Shown in pieces: positions 54,850 through 64,000 of a DNA stretch of 64,000 nt (position 1 is its first letter; the number at the start of each line of letters is the position of its first letter). The stretch spans positions 1,302,001 through 1,366,000 of the forward strand of contig NZ_CP061718.1 in assembly GCF_014764365.1 (NCBI RefSeq), read 5' to 3'. Source of the stretch: Roseococcus microcysteis (GTDB taxonomy: Bacteria > Pseudomonadota > Alphaproteobacteria > Acetobacterales > Acetobacteraceae). The notes beneath the pieces are model-generated. The model made no database searches, was not told the DNA's origin, and saw nothing but the letters and a program-made list of their open reading frames with translations. The translations under genes were made by a program, and so were the position numbers.

Positions 54850-55063
54850 GACGAGACCCTCCCCTGGGTTCGCGGCCCTTGGCTGGCCGGTATTTTTCCA
54901 CCGGCGTCTTGTGCGCCGGCTGAGATCCTGGACAACCAGACGCTAGACAGGTGCTGGACCCACTGTCAAACCAAGACGAGGCGCATCGGTGCACCGGGGC
55001 TGTGTTGCATGGAGCCGGTCTTTGGCAGGCTGGTCCGGAGATCCGCGCCATCACCCAGACCGG

Positions 55064-57499
55064 TTACGTCTCGCTTAGCAGCGCGCGGGCGCGGCTGGCC
55101 CAGCGCTCCGCCGATCCGCCGATGCGCTCCGCGAGCCAGCCGAGGTCGTCGGCATGGCGCGCGGCAAGGCGGCGGAGCACCTCGGGCCCCGCCAACGCCG
55201 CGGCATCATGGCTGGAGGCGTTCTCCCGCTGCTTCGCATCAGGGAAGTGCTCGGGTGAGAAGGGTGCGCCAATCAGGCCACACACTTGCCGTAGCACCGC
55301 CTGTGGATCGGCCCGCACCTCGTCGAAGAACAGAAGGTGCAGGCGTCCTGGCCCGAAGTGCCGTTCCCAGCGCTCGATCGTGGTGCGGTAGGCGGACCGC
55401 GCCACGCAGCCCGGCGCATCGAGCGCGCGATGGAGCGCCTCCGCGGAGGGGGCGGTGCCGTCGGGCAGGCCGCGCGTCACCTCGTGCAGCGCGCCGGAGA
55501 GCGAGCGCTCCAGGGGATCGCGCAGCAGCATCAGGACCTTCGCGCCGGGCAGTGTCCGGGCCACATAGGACACGCCCTCCTCCGGCAGGACGGCGTAGCC
55601 GGGCGTGATGTCGCCCGTGATCGTCCCGGCCGGCGCCATGGCGAAGAGGGATGCATACCACTCTGGCGTCGGATGGAGCGGGGCGGCGAAGCGGCCGGCC
55701 CACTGCAGCACGCTGCGAGCCGCCTCCAGCGCCGTCAGGTCGGCACCGGCTCGCAGCACCGCATCGCGGCAGTGCAGGAAGAAGTGCCGGCGATCCTCTG
55801 CCCAGCGCGCTTCGTCCGGCCCATAGAGGGAGTCGAAGAAGTGCAACTCCTTCACCGGCGGTAGCCAGATGCCAGGGTGGCGCGCCAAGTTGCGATGCAG
55901 CCAGGTGGTCCCCGCCCGCTGCGCCCCGATGACGAGGACATCCGGCAGCCGCCCGGACGGCCCGCCGCGCAGTGCAGGCCGATGTTCCGCCCGAAGCCGC
56001 GCGCGTACCCTGGCATGGGCCGCGTCATCGGTGTTGGGCAAGACATCGTCGGGCGGGCGCCGATGCCAGCGCGCCAGGGGCTCGTCCAGGAAGCCGATAC
56101 GGAAATGCGTGGCGAAGCGCCGGTTGAACTCCCAATCCCCGAGGACCTCCAGATCCTCCCGGAACGGACCCGTGGCCTCCCAGCCACGGCGGGAAAATAG
56201 CAGGGAGATCGGCGGAAACAGGTTCTCCCGCTCAAGCTGGGCAGCGTTGATGGTCGTCACCTCAGGCCGGAAGGGTTCCTCCCGTTCGATCTGCAGGCGT
56301 CCATTCAGATGGCGCTCATGCACCACCAGGGCGCGTGTCACCACGGCCTCCAGCCCGTTCATCGCCAGCGTGTCGAGGCAACGCTCGAGGAAGGTGGGGC
56401 GCAGGCTGTCGTCGTCGTCGTGCACAAGGATCCATGGAGCAGTACCTGCGCGGATCCCGGCATTGCTCGCCGCCTCCATTCCGCGCCTGTCGGCGAGGTG
56501 CAGGACGGAGAGGCGTGCGCCCAGGGCGTCCCGATAGGGAGCGAGCGCGCCCTCGATGGAAGAAGGTGACACCCCATTGTTCACGATGACCAGTTGCCAC
56601 CCGGCCACCGTCTGGCTCAGCACGCTCCGGACCGCACGGGGCAGCATTGTGGGCCGCGTGGCCCGCATAACGATTGTTACCTCGTCGCGCGGCGCGCGGA
56701 CGGGCTCGGGCGGAGGTGGCCAGGCCCCCGCGAGCAGGTCGGCATACAGGGCCGTCGCCTCCTCCACCCCAGCGGCCGCGGGCGCGTGGTGGCGATGCAG
56801 CCGGTCGGCGAGGGCGGCGGCACGGCCGATCGCCTCAGGCTCGGCCCGGAGGCCGGTGGCATCAGCCAGCCGCACGGCGGCGGCGGTTGGATCGGCCAGC
56901 ACATCGTCATAATCGAAGACTACCGGGCGGCGGTCGGGCAAGGCTGCCGCCACGTCGTGCAGGTGCCGCAGCCAGAGCGCACTCGCGTGCCCCACCTCCA
57001 TATCGTTCCGCGCCGCCAGGGAGCGCGCGACGGCATCCGGATGGCGGAGGGCGAGGAGCGGCACAACCTCCGCCCCGCAGGCGCGTGCGATGTCACGCCA
57101 AAGCGGCAGGAAGCGGCAACTGCGCGGATCCTTCAGGCCCCAGACGCCGCCGCCCGCCGCCAGTTCCCGCCGCGCGATCTCCGTCAGCGCCGCCTGGGCT
57201 TGGCGGCTCTCTGGCCAATCCCGCCAGGAGGAAGGGAGAGGCTGCATTCCGTCCGGTCCGGCCCAGCCTCGGCCGAGTGAGCCCAGCAGCTCCTCCTGGA
57301 TCGCGACGACCTGGGCGTGCTCAGCATATCCGGTGGGGGCATCCTCGCGCGCCTCCTCCAACAGCGGCCCGCCGAGGGGAAGACCGAGCCGGGCGAGCAT
57401 GCCCGCCAGCAGGGAGGTCCCGCTGCGATGCATGCCGAGCACCAGCACGAGGCGCGGCTGCGGCGCGGCGAGGACAGGCTGGAGGGATGCGCCCGTCAT
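55064..57499 (-). CDS. Three-domain sulfotransferase-GT2 glycosyltransferase-sulfotransferase fusion
   Basis: 811 residues with three enzyme modules. Residues about 15-260 are a PAPS-dependent sulfotransferase (5'-phosphosulfate loop GMHRSGTSL at 22-30, GLKDPRSCRFLPLW at 121-134, and a DYDDVLADP segment). Residues about 273-500 are a GT2 glycosyltransferase (TIVMRATRPTMLPRAVRSVL, DDDDS at 361-365, GDWEFNRRF). Residues about 519-811 are a second sulfotransferase (GAQRAGTTWLHRNL at 525-538, VKELHFFDSLYG, LMLLRDPLERSLSG, ENASSHD). It presumably adds a sugar and sulfates a surface glycan in the cytoplasm. The next gene upstream (57504) starts the same minus-strand set. Confidence 0.85.
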   Translation of the reverse strand: MTGASLQPVLAAPQPRLVLVLGMHRSGTSLLAGMLARLGLPLGGPLLEEAREDAPTGYAEHAQVVAIQEELLGSLGRGWAGPDGMQPLPSSWRDWPESRQAQAALTEIARRELAAGGGVWGLKDPRSCRFLPLWRDIARACGAEVVPLLALRHPDAVARSLAARNDMEVGHASALWLRHLHDVAAALPDRRPVVFDYDDVLADPTAAAVRLADATGLRAEPEAIGRAAALADRLHRHHAPAAAGVEEATALYADLLAGAWPPPPEPVRAPRDEVTIVMRATRPTMLPRAVRSVLSQTVAGWQLVIVNNGVSPSSIEGALAPYRDALGARLSVLHLADRRGMEAASNAGIRAGTAPWILVHDDDDSLRPTFLERCLDTLAMNGLEAVVTRALVVHERHLNGRLQIEREEPFRPEVTTINAAQLERENLFPPISLLFSRRGWEATGPFREDLEVLGDWEFNRRFATHFRIGFLDEPLARWHRRPPDDVLPNTDDAAHARVRARLRAEHRPALRGGPSGRLPDVLVIGAQRAGTTWLHRNLARHPGIWLPPVKELHFFDSLYGPDEARWAEDRRHFFLHCRDAVLRAGADLTALEAARSVLQWAGRFAAPLHPTPEWYASLFAMAPAGTITGDITPGYAVLPEEGVSYVARTLPGAKVLMLLRDPLERSLSGALHEVTRGLPDGTAPSAEALHRALDAPGCVARSAYRTTIERWERHFGPGRLHLLFFDEVRADPQAVLRQVCGLIGAPFSPEHFPDAKQRENASSHDAAALAGPEVLRRLAARHADDLGWLAERIGGSAERWASRARALLSET

Positions 57500-57503
57500 G
57501 GCC

Positions 57504-58676
57504 TCATCGCCGGCCCGTATGGATCAGGAGGCGCTCGGTCAGCGGCAAGTCACCAGGGAGGCCCCGCTCGCGCAGGTCGCGCTCGATCTCGCGCCGCTCG
57601 GCTGGGGAGAATCCGCGCAGCAGCGCCGAAGTCGCGCCGATCGGCTGGGTGCGCCGGAATGCGATGTCGCGCTTGACCGGTGCGCCGAACAGGTCATGCA
57701 GGCTGCGGACAAGGCTATGGGTGGGATTCTGGTGCAGCGCGATATCCGCCGCGCGCCGTGCCATCTCCAGCCTCACGATGTTGCCAGGGGAGTTCCGCTG
57801 TGCGTGGCCGCGGGGCATCACCTCCGCCTGGACGTGACTGATCAAGCGGTCAGCCATCTCCCCGCCATCCTGCCAGAGTGGCACGCTCGGTATGATGACC
57901 TCTGCGACGACGGTGGCCGCCGCCTCAGGATCCAGCCTGCCGACGATCGCTTCCGCCAGCCGGCCACCTGCGAAGAGGCAGAAGGGCTTCCCGAAGGCCT
58001 GCATGAGGCACTGCGACAGCCCGATTTCGCCGCGCCGGATCACATGCCGACGATGTTCATGGGGCAGGTAGCCGCGCCAGAAGGTGCGGCAGGCCTCGCT
58101 GAGCGCGACGGTACCGGAGAGGCAGAGGAAATAGGATTGCGCGTGGTAACGCCCAACGAAGCTTTCGGTCAGGCAGGCCCAGGGCGCGGCCTCATCGAGC
58201 AGGGCGTGCAGATGCGTCCGCGTCGCGGCAGGCCAATACATGCTGTCATTCGCCAGCACCACCCATTCGAGGGCCGGGAAGGCGTCGTCCTGCTCGTGCA
58301 GGAAGCACATGGCATCGGCATAACCGCCGACATCGCGCCCGATGCGATGCCGCCGCACGACCGTTCCCCCAAAATCCTCGATCATCTGCACGAGCGCTGG
58401 CGGCGGCTCCTCGCTGGTCAGCGCAGCCACCGAGAAGCCGGCGCCGGCAAGCGCGACGACGAGGTTGCGGATCGAGAATTCCACAAAGCGCGGATGGATC
58501 ACCACGAAGGCCAGGCGGGACGCGCCGCGTAGCCGCATAAGTGCCTCCCGCCCTTCGGGCGGCAGGCCGCGATGTCGGCGCACACGCAGCGCATGCCCCA
58601 TGAGATGCCGCAAATCGTGCAGCGGGCCGTAGGCGCCGGCGGCGAGCGCCCAGGCAATGCGGCGCAGGCGGTTCAT
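57504..58676 (-). CDS. RgpF-like (rhamnan synthesis F family) protein
   Basis: 390 residues. Signature-like blocks are RHRIGRDVGGYADAMCFL, LEWVVLANDSMYWP, ACLTESFVGRYHAQSYFLCLSGTVALSEACRTFWRGYLP, and RRGEIGLSQCLMQAFG. These match the RgpF family implicated in rhamnose-glucose polysaccharide and O-antigen assembly. It ends 4 nt before the sulfotransferase fusion, so the two are an operon, likely for decorating an exopolysaccharide or LPS. The polymer is unknown. Confidence 0.72.
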   Translation of the reverse strand: MNRLRRIAWALAAGAYGPLHDLRHLMGHALRVRRHRGLPPEGREALMRLRGASRLAFVVIHPRFVEFSIRNLVVALAGAGFSVAALTSEEPPPALVQMIEDFGGTVVRRHRIGRDVGGYADAMCFLHEQDDAFPALEWVVLANDSMYWPAATRTHLHALLDEAAPWACLTESFVGRYHAQSYFLCLSGTVALSEACRTFWRGYLPHEHRRHVIRRGEIGLSQCLMQAFGKPFCLFAGGRLAEAIVGRLDPEAAATVVAEVIIPSVPLWQDGGEMADRLISHVQAEVMPRGHAQRNSPGNIVRLEMARRAADIALHQNPTHSLVRSLHDLFGAPVKRDIAFRRTQPIGATSALLRGFSPAERREIERDLRERGLPGDLPLTERLLIHTGRR

Positions 58677-58732
58677 GCCGCCGCGCCGGGGCGGCGCCCC
58701 CGGCTTCCGGCCGCAACGGATTGAGGGCGCAT

Positions 58733-59668
58733 TCAGGTCTCGGTGGGATAGGTGGTGGAGAGCAGGGCCGCAGCATCAAGATCCCAGTCCAGCCGCGCCT
58801 CGCCCGTCTTGCGCACCAGCACGGCGGAACTTTCGAAGCCGGTGGAGGCCTCGGTGCTGCTGGCGCGCCCACGGCATGGCACGAGGAACATGGGCTGCGT
58901 CAGGCTCGTTTCGAGGACCTTGAACCCGGTCGCCGGATTGAAGATGGCTTGCCAAGCGGCATCCGAAAAACGCCAGAAATCCCAGGGAACGTCGTGCAGG
59001 CCGAGTGCCTGGTGGCTCTGCACAAAGGCGATCCCGCCGGGGCGCAGCACGCGGTTCATCTCGACCGCGACCTTCCAGGGCATGGCCAGATGCTCGAACA
59101 CCGAGACGCTGAGGATGGCGTCGAAGATCCCTGCCGGGAAGAAATCGGACAGCCGGTGCGCGTCCCCGACCACATCCACATTCGGCCCCGGATGAAGGTC
59201 GAAGACGAGTGCGCGTTCGCCAGGCATTTCGGGGGCGCGGTCGAGGTCGCTGCGCGCCCGCCCGCCGAGGTCGAGCACGCATGCCCTCTCCTGCGCCGCG
59301 ACATGCTCGATGAACTTTTGATAGAGACGAGAGGCATTTTCCGCCGCCGCGCGCTCCTTAAGGAGAGCAGCGAGCGGCGCCTCGATGATCTGTCCGGATG
59401 CGGTCGTGAAGCGCAGGCTCACCTGCCGCGGATCCGGTGCGGCCTGCCGGAGCAGGGCCTGCAGCTCGAACCCCTTGTCCGGCCCAAGTTCGGGGACCCC
59501 CTGGTAGGGGATGCCGCAGGCCGTCGTCAGGCCGGCCAGCGGGCCGGCGCCACTCAGGGTAACAGCAACAAGAGGATCCTGCGGGTGATGGAACCACCCC
59601 GCGACCCGAAGTGAGGAGAAGAAGGTCGCGGCCGTGTCGATCATGAAGACGTAGCCGTTCGAGTGCAC
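58733..59668 (-). CDS. Class I SAM-dependent methyltransferase
   Basis: 311 residues. A variable N-terminal region of about 110 residues is followed by a Rossmann methyltransferase: ACVLDLGGRARSDL (motif I region), LVFDLHPGPNVDVVGDAHRL, IFDAILSVSVFEHLAMPWKVAVEMNRVLRPGGI and the family-typical VPWDFWRFSDAAWQAIF. This type is frequent in glycan loci, fitting its place upstream of the RgpF-like and sulfotransferase genes, from which it is separated by 56 nt. The substrate is unknown. Confidence 0.85.
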   Translation of the reverse strand: MHSNGYVFMIDTAATFFSSLRVAGWFHHPQDPLVAVTLSGAGPLAGLTTACGIPYQGVPELGPDKGFELQALLRQAAPDPRQVSLRFTTASGQIIEAPLAALLKERAAAENASRLYQKFIEHVAAQERACVLDLGGRARSDLDRAPEMPGERALVFDLHPGPNVDVVGDAHRLSDFFPAGIFDAILSVSVFEHLAMPWKVAVEMNRVLRPGGIAFVQSHQALGLHDVPWDFWRFSDAAWQAIFNPATGFKVLETSLTQPMFLVPCRGRASSTEASTGFESSAVLVRKTGEARLDWDLDAAALLSTTYPTET

Positions 59669-59769
59669 GCAGGGGCAGCCTTAGAACATCCGTAGCCACG
59701 GGCGCTGGCGGAAGACATGTTGAGATGCCCCTTATCCTAGGCTCGGGGAGGCTGTCTCACAATCAGCTG

Positions 59770-60312
59770 GCCTGGAAAATTCCTGAGGGTGGCCTGAGCG
59801 AGCGGCCTGCCTGGCGGTCGTCCCTGGAGTGGAGACGCGGTCGCGCGCCATCACGGCCGCCGCGGTGGGCAGCCTGTTGGTGCGGATCGCGGGGCTGGAG
59901 GGTTGCGTTCCCGGGGCTCGATCGGGGCGTCCGCCCCGTTGCTCAGCAAGTGAGGTGCGACAGACGTGCCAGTGCGAAATGCAGGATGGCCTTGTCGGGA
60001 CAGGCACGCGGCAGATGCAGCATGACGCGGCTCTTCAGCGCGACGACACGCGTGGCCAGCTTCACCAGGCGCAGCGACCACATCAGCCAGCAGGCGCCGC
60101 TGTGCAGCATCAGGCGAAACTGGTTGGCGGTGGCACGGCAGCAGGACGTGGAGGCGACGCCGAGCAGGAAATCGACGCGTTCCGCGCGGCAGAAATCCAA
60201 AACCATCGGCGCGCAGTTGTGGCTGTCGGCGTGGATCAGGATCTCGACGCGTGGCCAGTGGCGGCGGATCTTGCGCATGAGGCGGCGCAGGAAACTGCGC
60301 GCCTCGGCGCCG
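59770..60312 (-). pseudogene. IS1380-family transposase relic
   Basis: The minus-strand frame reads SGAEARSFLRRLMRKIRRHWPRVEILIHADSH (with HADSH the degenerate catalytic-Asp block), then FCRAERVDFLLGVA, and NQFRLMLHSGACWLMW...LPRACPDKAILHFALARL, the C-terminal part of IS1380 transposases. The N-terminal half and intervening segments are missing, with an internal deletion around 60110-60140. Boundaries are approximate; the left end toward 59770 is judged only from resemblance in a shifted frame. Confidence 0.72.
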
Positions 60313-61378
60313 GATGGCACCACGGTCCGCACCATGTGGGGGGAACTGGCATGGCGGCTCCGTGATGCCAGGAGCGGCACCCTTACGAGCGGTGCAGAAG
60401 CATTCGCGCTGCTGGCAGAGAGCGACGCGCGCGGCGTCAGCCCGGGACAGGATGTGCTGAAGCGACTTATCGCCGCCGCAGCGCCTTGCCTGATCCTCGT
60501 CGACGAATGGGTTGCCTTTGCACGGCAGATGTATTTCCGAAGCGACCTGCCCGCTGGCGACTTCGGCGCGAATATGAGCTTCGCACAGGCGCTCACCGAG
60601 GTTGTCAGTGGCACCCCCGGCGCGCTGCTGGTCGCCTCTCTGCCGCAGAGCGACATTGAGATTGGTGGCACGGGCGGTCCGCCGCGTGGACAGCCCTTGG
60701 ACTCCGGCGACCCCCACCGAGGGCTACGAGATCGTCCGTCGGCGCCTTTTCGAGCCGATTACCGAACAGGACGCCATTGCCGCGCGCGCTGCCACGGTGA
60801 AGGCGTTCCAGGACATGTATTCCAAGAACGTCGCGGACTTTCCAAACGGATGCGGTGAGCGTGCCTATGCCGAGCTGATGACCAGCTGTTACCCGGTGGA
60901 ACAGCGCAAAGCGTACACCGAAATGCGCTCGTGTTCCTGGCTGCAGAGGCGGCGCGCCTCTCCGACCTGAAGACGCGCGTTCGCGCTCTCTTGGCTTGGA
61001 CGAGCATTTGCGATGAACGCGATGCCCTCAATCTCGATCCATTCCAGAGCCGTACGGCGGCCGGACGATTGAAGGAGGCTGAGCGCACGGTTGATGCCCA
61101 GTTGCCCGATTGCTGGCAGTGGCTTCTGGCGCCCGAACAGCCAGTGCCGACCGATCCGACTTTGGCCTGGACACCGCTGAAGCTGAGCGGCGCTGATCCG
61201 CAACCTCTGAGGGCGATGAAGAAGCTCAGCGCCGAAGATAAAGATCATTACCAACTATGGTCGCCAGCGGCTGGAAGGGGCCATGGCGCAGTTTGGACTT
61301 TGGGGCAACGAGCCGCATGTGCTGACCCAGACCCTGTGGGGCTACTTCGCGCGCTACCCTTACCGAACGTTCGGCCGC
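60313..61378 (+). pseudogene. Decayed DUF499-family ATPase gene (phage-defence-associated)
   Basis: Three successive plus-strand frames carry pieces of a DUF499 protein in correct order. Frame one (60313-60700): DGTTVRTMWGELAWRL, EAFALLAESDARGVSPGQD, PCLILVDEWVAFARQMYF (Walker B-like DEW) and GALLVASLPQSDIEIGG. Frame two (about 60700-60900): EGYEIVRRRLFEPITEQD, AFQDMYSKNVADFP. After a large internal deletion, frame three (from 60922): NALVFLAAEAARLSDLK, DERDALNLDPFQSR, QWLLAPEQPVPTDP. A last shift gives PHVLTQTLWGYFARYPY. The N-terminal Walker A part is lost at the junction with the IS1380 relic. DUF499 proteins accompany DUF1156 methylases in defence islands; no partner remains here. Confidence 0.72.
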
Positions 61379-61382
61379 CACC

Positions 61383-62015
61383 AAGCTGAGCCCGCGTTCT
61401 CTGGGAAAGGTCCAGGGCGGCTATGCGCGCTGGCTGGGCTTCCTGCGGTACATGGGGTTGCTGGACACCAACGCCTCGCCCGGGGCACGGGTGACCACGG
61501 AGCGACTCGCGGCGTACTTCGACCTGCTCGTGGAACTGGAGAACCGGCCCTATACGATCCTGGGCCGCTTCCAGGACCTGGCGCGGGCGCTGGCCCTGCT
61601 CGAGCCCGGCACCTGCTTTCGGCATGTGACCCACCCTGGCGGGCGGCCACTGCGCGAGATGCTGGACCTGCGTTCGCGCGACCAGGAGATCCACCCCCCG
61701 GCCGACCTACTGCTCTGGGGCATTGAGCTCATGGAGGGTGCGCTATCCCGCTCGCCGCGCCGGCGCCAAGTGCAGATGCGCGACGGGCTGCTCATCGCGA
61801 TCCTCGCCTTTCGCGGGCTGCGACTCGGCAGCGTGGTGAGCGTGACCCTGGACGGCAGCGTCCGCCGGGACGAGCCGGAGGGGGCGTGGCGGCTCGACAT
61901 CCAGGGGGAGGACGTCAAGAATTCCCGCTACATCCTGGCGATCCTCCCCCGTCTGCTCGGCCCCTGGATCGACCGATATGTGGAGGTGGAGCGGCGGGAA
62001 CTGCTGGCAGGCTAG
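61383..62015 (+). pseudogene. Truncated tyrosine recombinase/integrase
   Basis: The frame from 61383 reads KLSPRSLGKVQGGYARWLGFLRYMGLLD, a SAM-like core-binding domain, and continues to QMRDGLLIAILAFRGLRLGSVVSVTLD, the beginning of the catalytic domain with the first active-site arginine region. It stops at ERRELLAG, so the distal Arg-His-Arg and tyrosine boxes are missing. The protein cannot recombine. The left end abuts the DUF499 relic, the right end a serine recombinase relic. Confidence 0.75.
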
Positions 62016-62033
62016 AAGTCCGCGGCCTTCTGG

Positions 62034-63155
<1,122 letters not shown>

Positions 63156-63180
63156 TGGGTGTGATGTGAGGATGGTTGGG

Positions 63181-63300
63181 TGGCCTGGCGCTGACCGACT
63201 CTCCCGCCGCTTAAGCGGCAGTACCATAGGCGCTGGAGTGTTTCACGGCCGAGTTCGGGATGGGATCGGGTGTATCAACTCCGCGATGGGCACCAGGCCA
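63181..63300 (-). rRNA. 5S ribosomal RNA
   Basis: On the minus strand the sequence runs TGGCCTGGTGCCC...CCCGATCCCATCCCGAACTC...GCGCCAGGCCA, with the conserved 5S loop segments and a terminal helix closing the molecule. Flanking bases extend the pairing (GGTTCGG against CCCAACC), forming the processing stalk. Ends are approximate to a few bases. Confidence 0.93.
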
Positions 63301-63436
63301 CCGAACCATCCTGGCCGCCTTTTGGGGCGGAGGGGGTTCAGGTGGCGGAAGGTTGGTTGGATCAGTGTGAGAATTGTGGGGTTTGGTGCTGCGCACGGTG
63401 TTCGGATCATTGCTGATCTGAACCGCGCTGGCGGCG

Positions 63437-64000
<564 letters not shown>

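Overview
The window is very GC-rich DNA from an alphaproteobacterium, most likely an acetic-acid-bacteria relative of the Roseomonas group (Acetobacteraceae). This rests on the composition, tripartite tricarboxylate transporter (TTT) receptors, the hopanoid gene hpnH, many ABC-type scavenging operons and an rrn operon ending 23S-5S-tRNA-fMet. The genus assignment is inference.

Layout. 0-3.7 kb (minus): a TTT carboxylate uptake locus, tctA (cut by the window edge) and two tandem TctC receptors. 4.1-18.8 kb (plus): a two-partner-secretion locus with a TpsB outer-membrane transporter, a giant repeat-rich TpsA exoprotein (about 3250 residues once a frameshift is repaired) and, 3 nt downstream, a lipoprotein-type TPR/CHAT caspase-like protein. 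18.8-20.7 kb: small envelope proteins (DUF3309, a Rap1a/Tai-like protein, a glycine-zipper lipoprotein, an OmpA-like lipoprotein, another lipoprotein). 20.9-23.9 kb: HpcH/HpaI-type CoA lyase, GntR regulator and class III CoA transferase. 24.0-28.8 kb: CtaG, CopD, DUF2231 and a heme-copper oxidase made of subunit II and a fused subunit I/III. 28.8-30.6 kb (minus): phosphoribosyltransferase and hpnH. 30.7-38.7 kb (minus): one probable seven-gene operon coupling an ABC importer, an amidohydrolase and a three-subunit molybdenum hydroxylase, with a divergent MarR regulator. 39.4-45.9 kb: MgtC, a membrane protein, a 2-aminoethylphosphonate-type ABC importer, a Vgb-like beta-propeller and a cytochrome c. 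46.5-54.8 kb: pirin, an IS3 relic, a Baeyer-Villiger monooxygenase and a complete Liv-type ABC importer with an SDR inside it. 55.0-59.7 kb (minus): a sulfotransferase-GT2-sulfotransferase fusion, an RgpF-like protein and a methyltransferase, probably for surface-glycan decoration. 59.8-63.1 kb: a graveyard of mobile and defence genes (IS1380 relic, decayed DUF499 ATPase, truncated tyrosine integrase, broken serine recombinase) abutting the 3' end of the rrn operon. 63.1-64 kb (minus): tRNA-fMet, 5S and the 3' part of 23S.

A cross-cutting observation is that at least six reading-frame breaks fall in short G or C runs, and each is repaired by adding one base. This looks like systematic homopolymer under-calling in the assembly, although real slippage cannot be excluded. 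Three otherwise healthy genes (tpsA, the CHAT gene, the large hydroxylase subunit) are affected and should not be called dead without rereading those runs.

The most promising less-described system is the tpsB-tpsA-CHAT locus: a secreted adhesin-like giant next to an envelope-anchored caspase-like protease.
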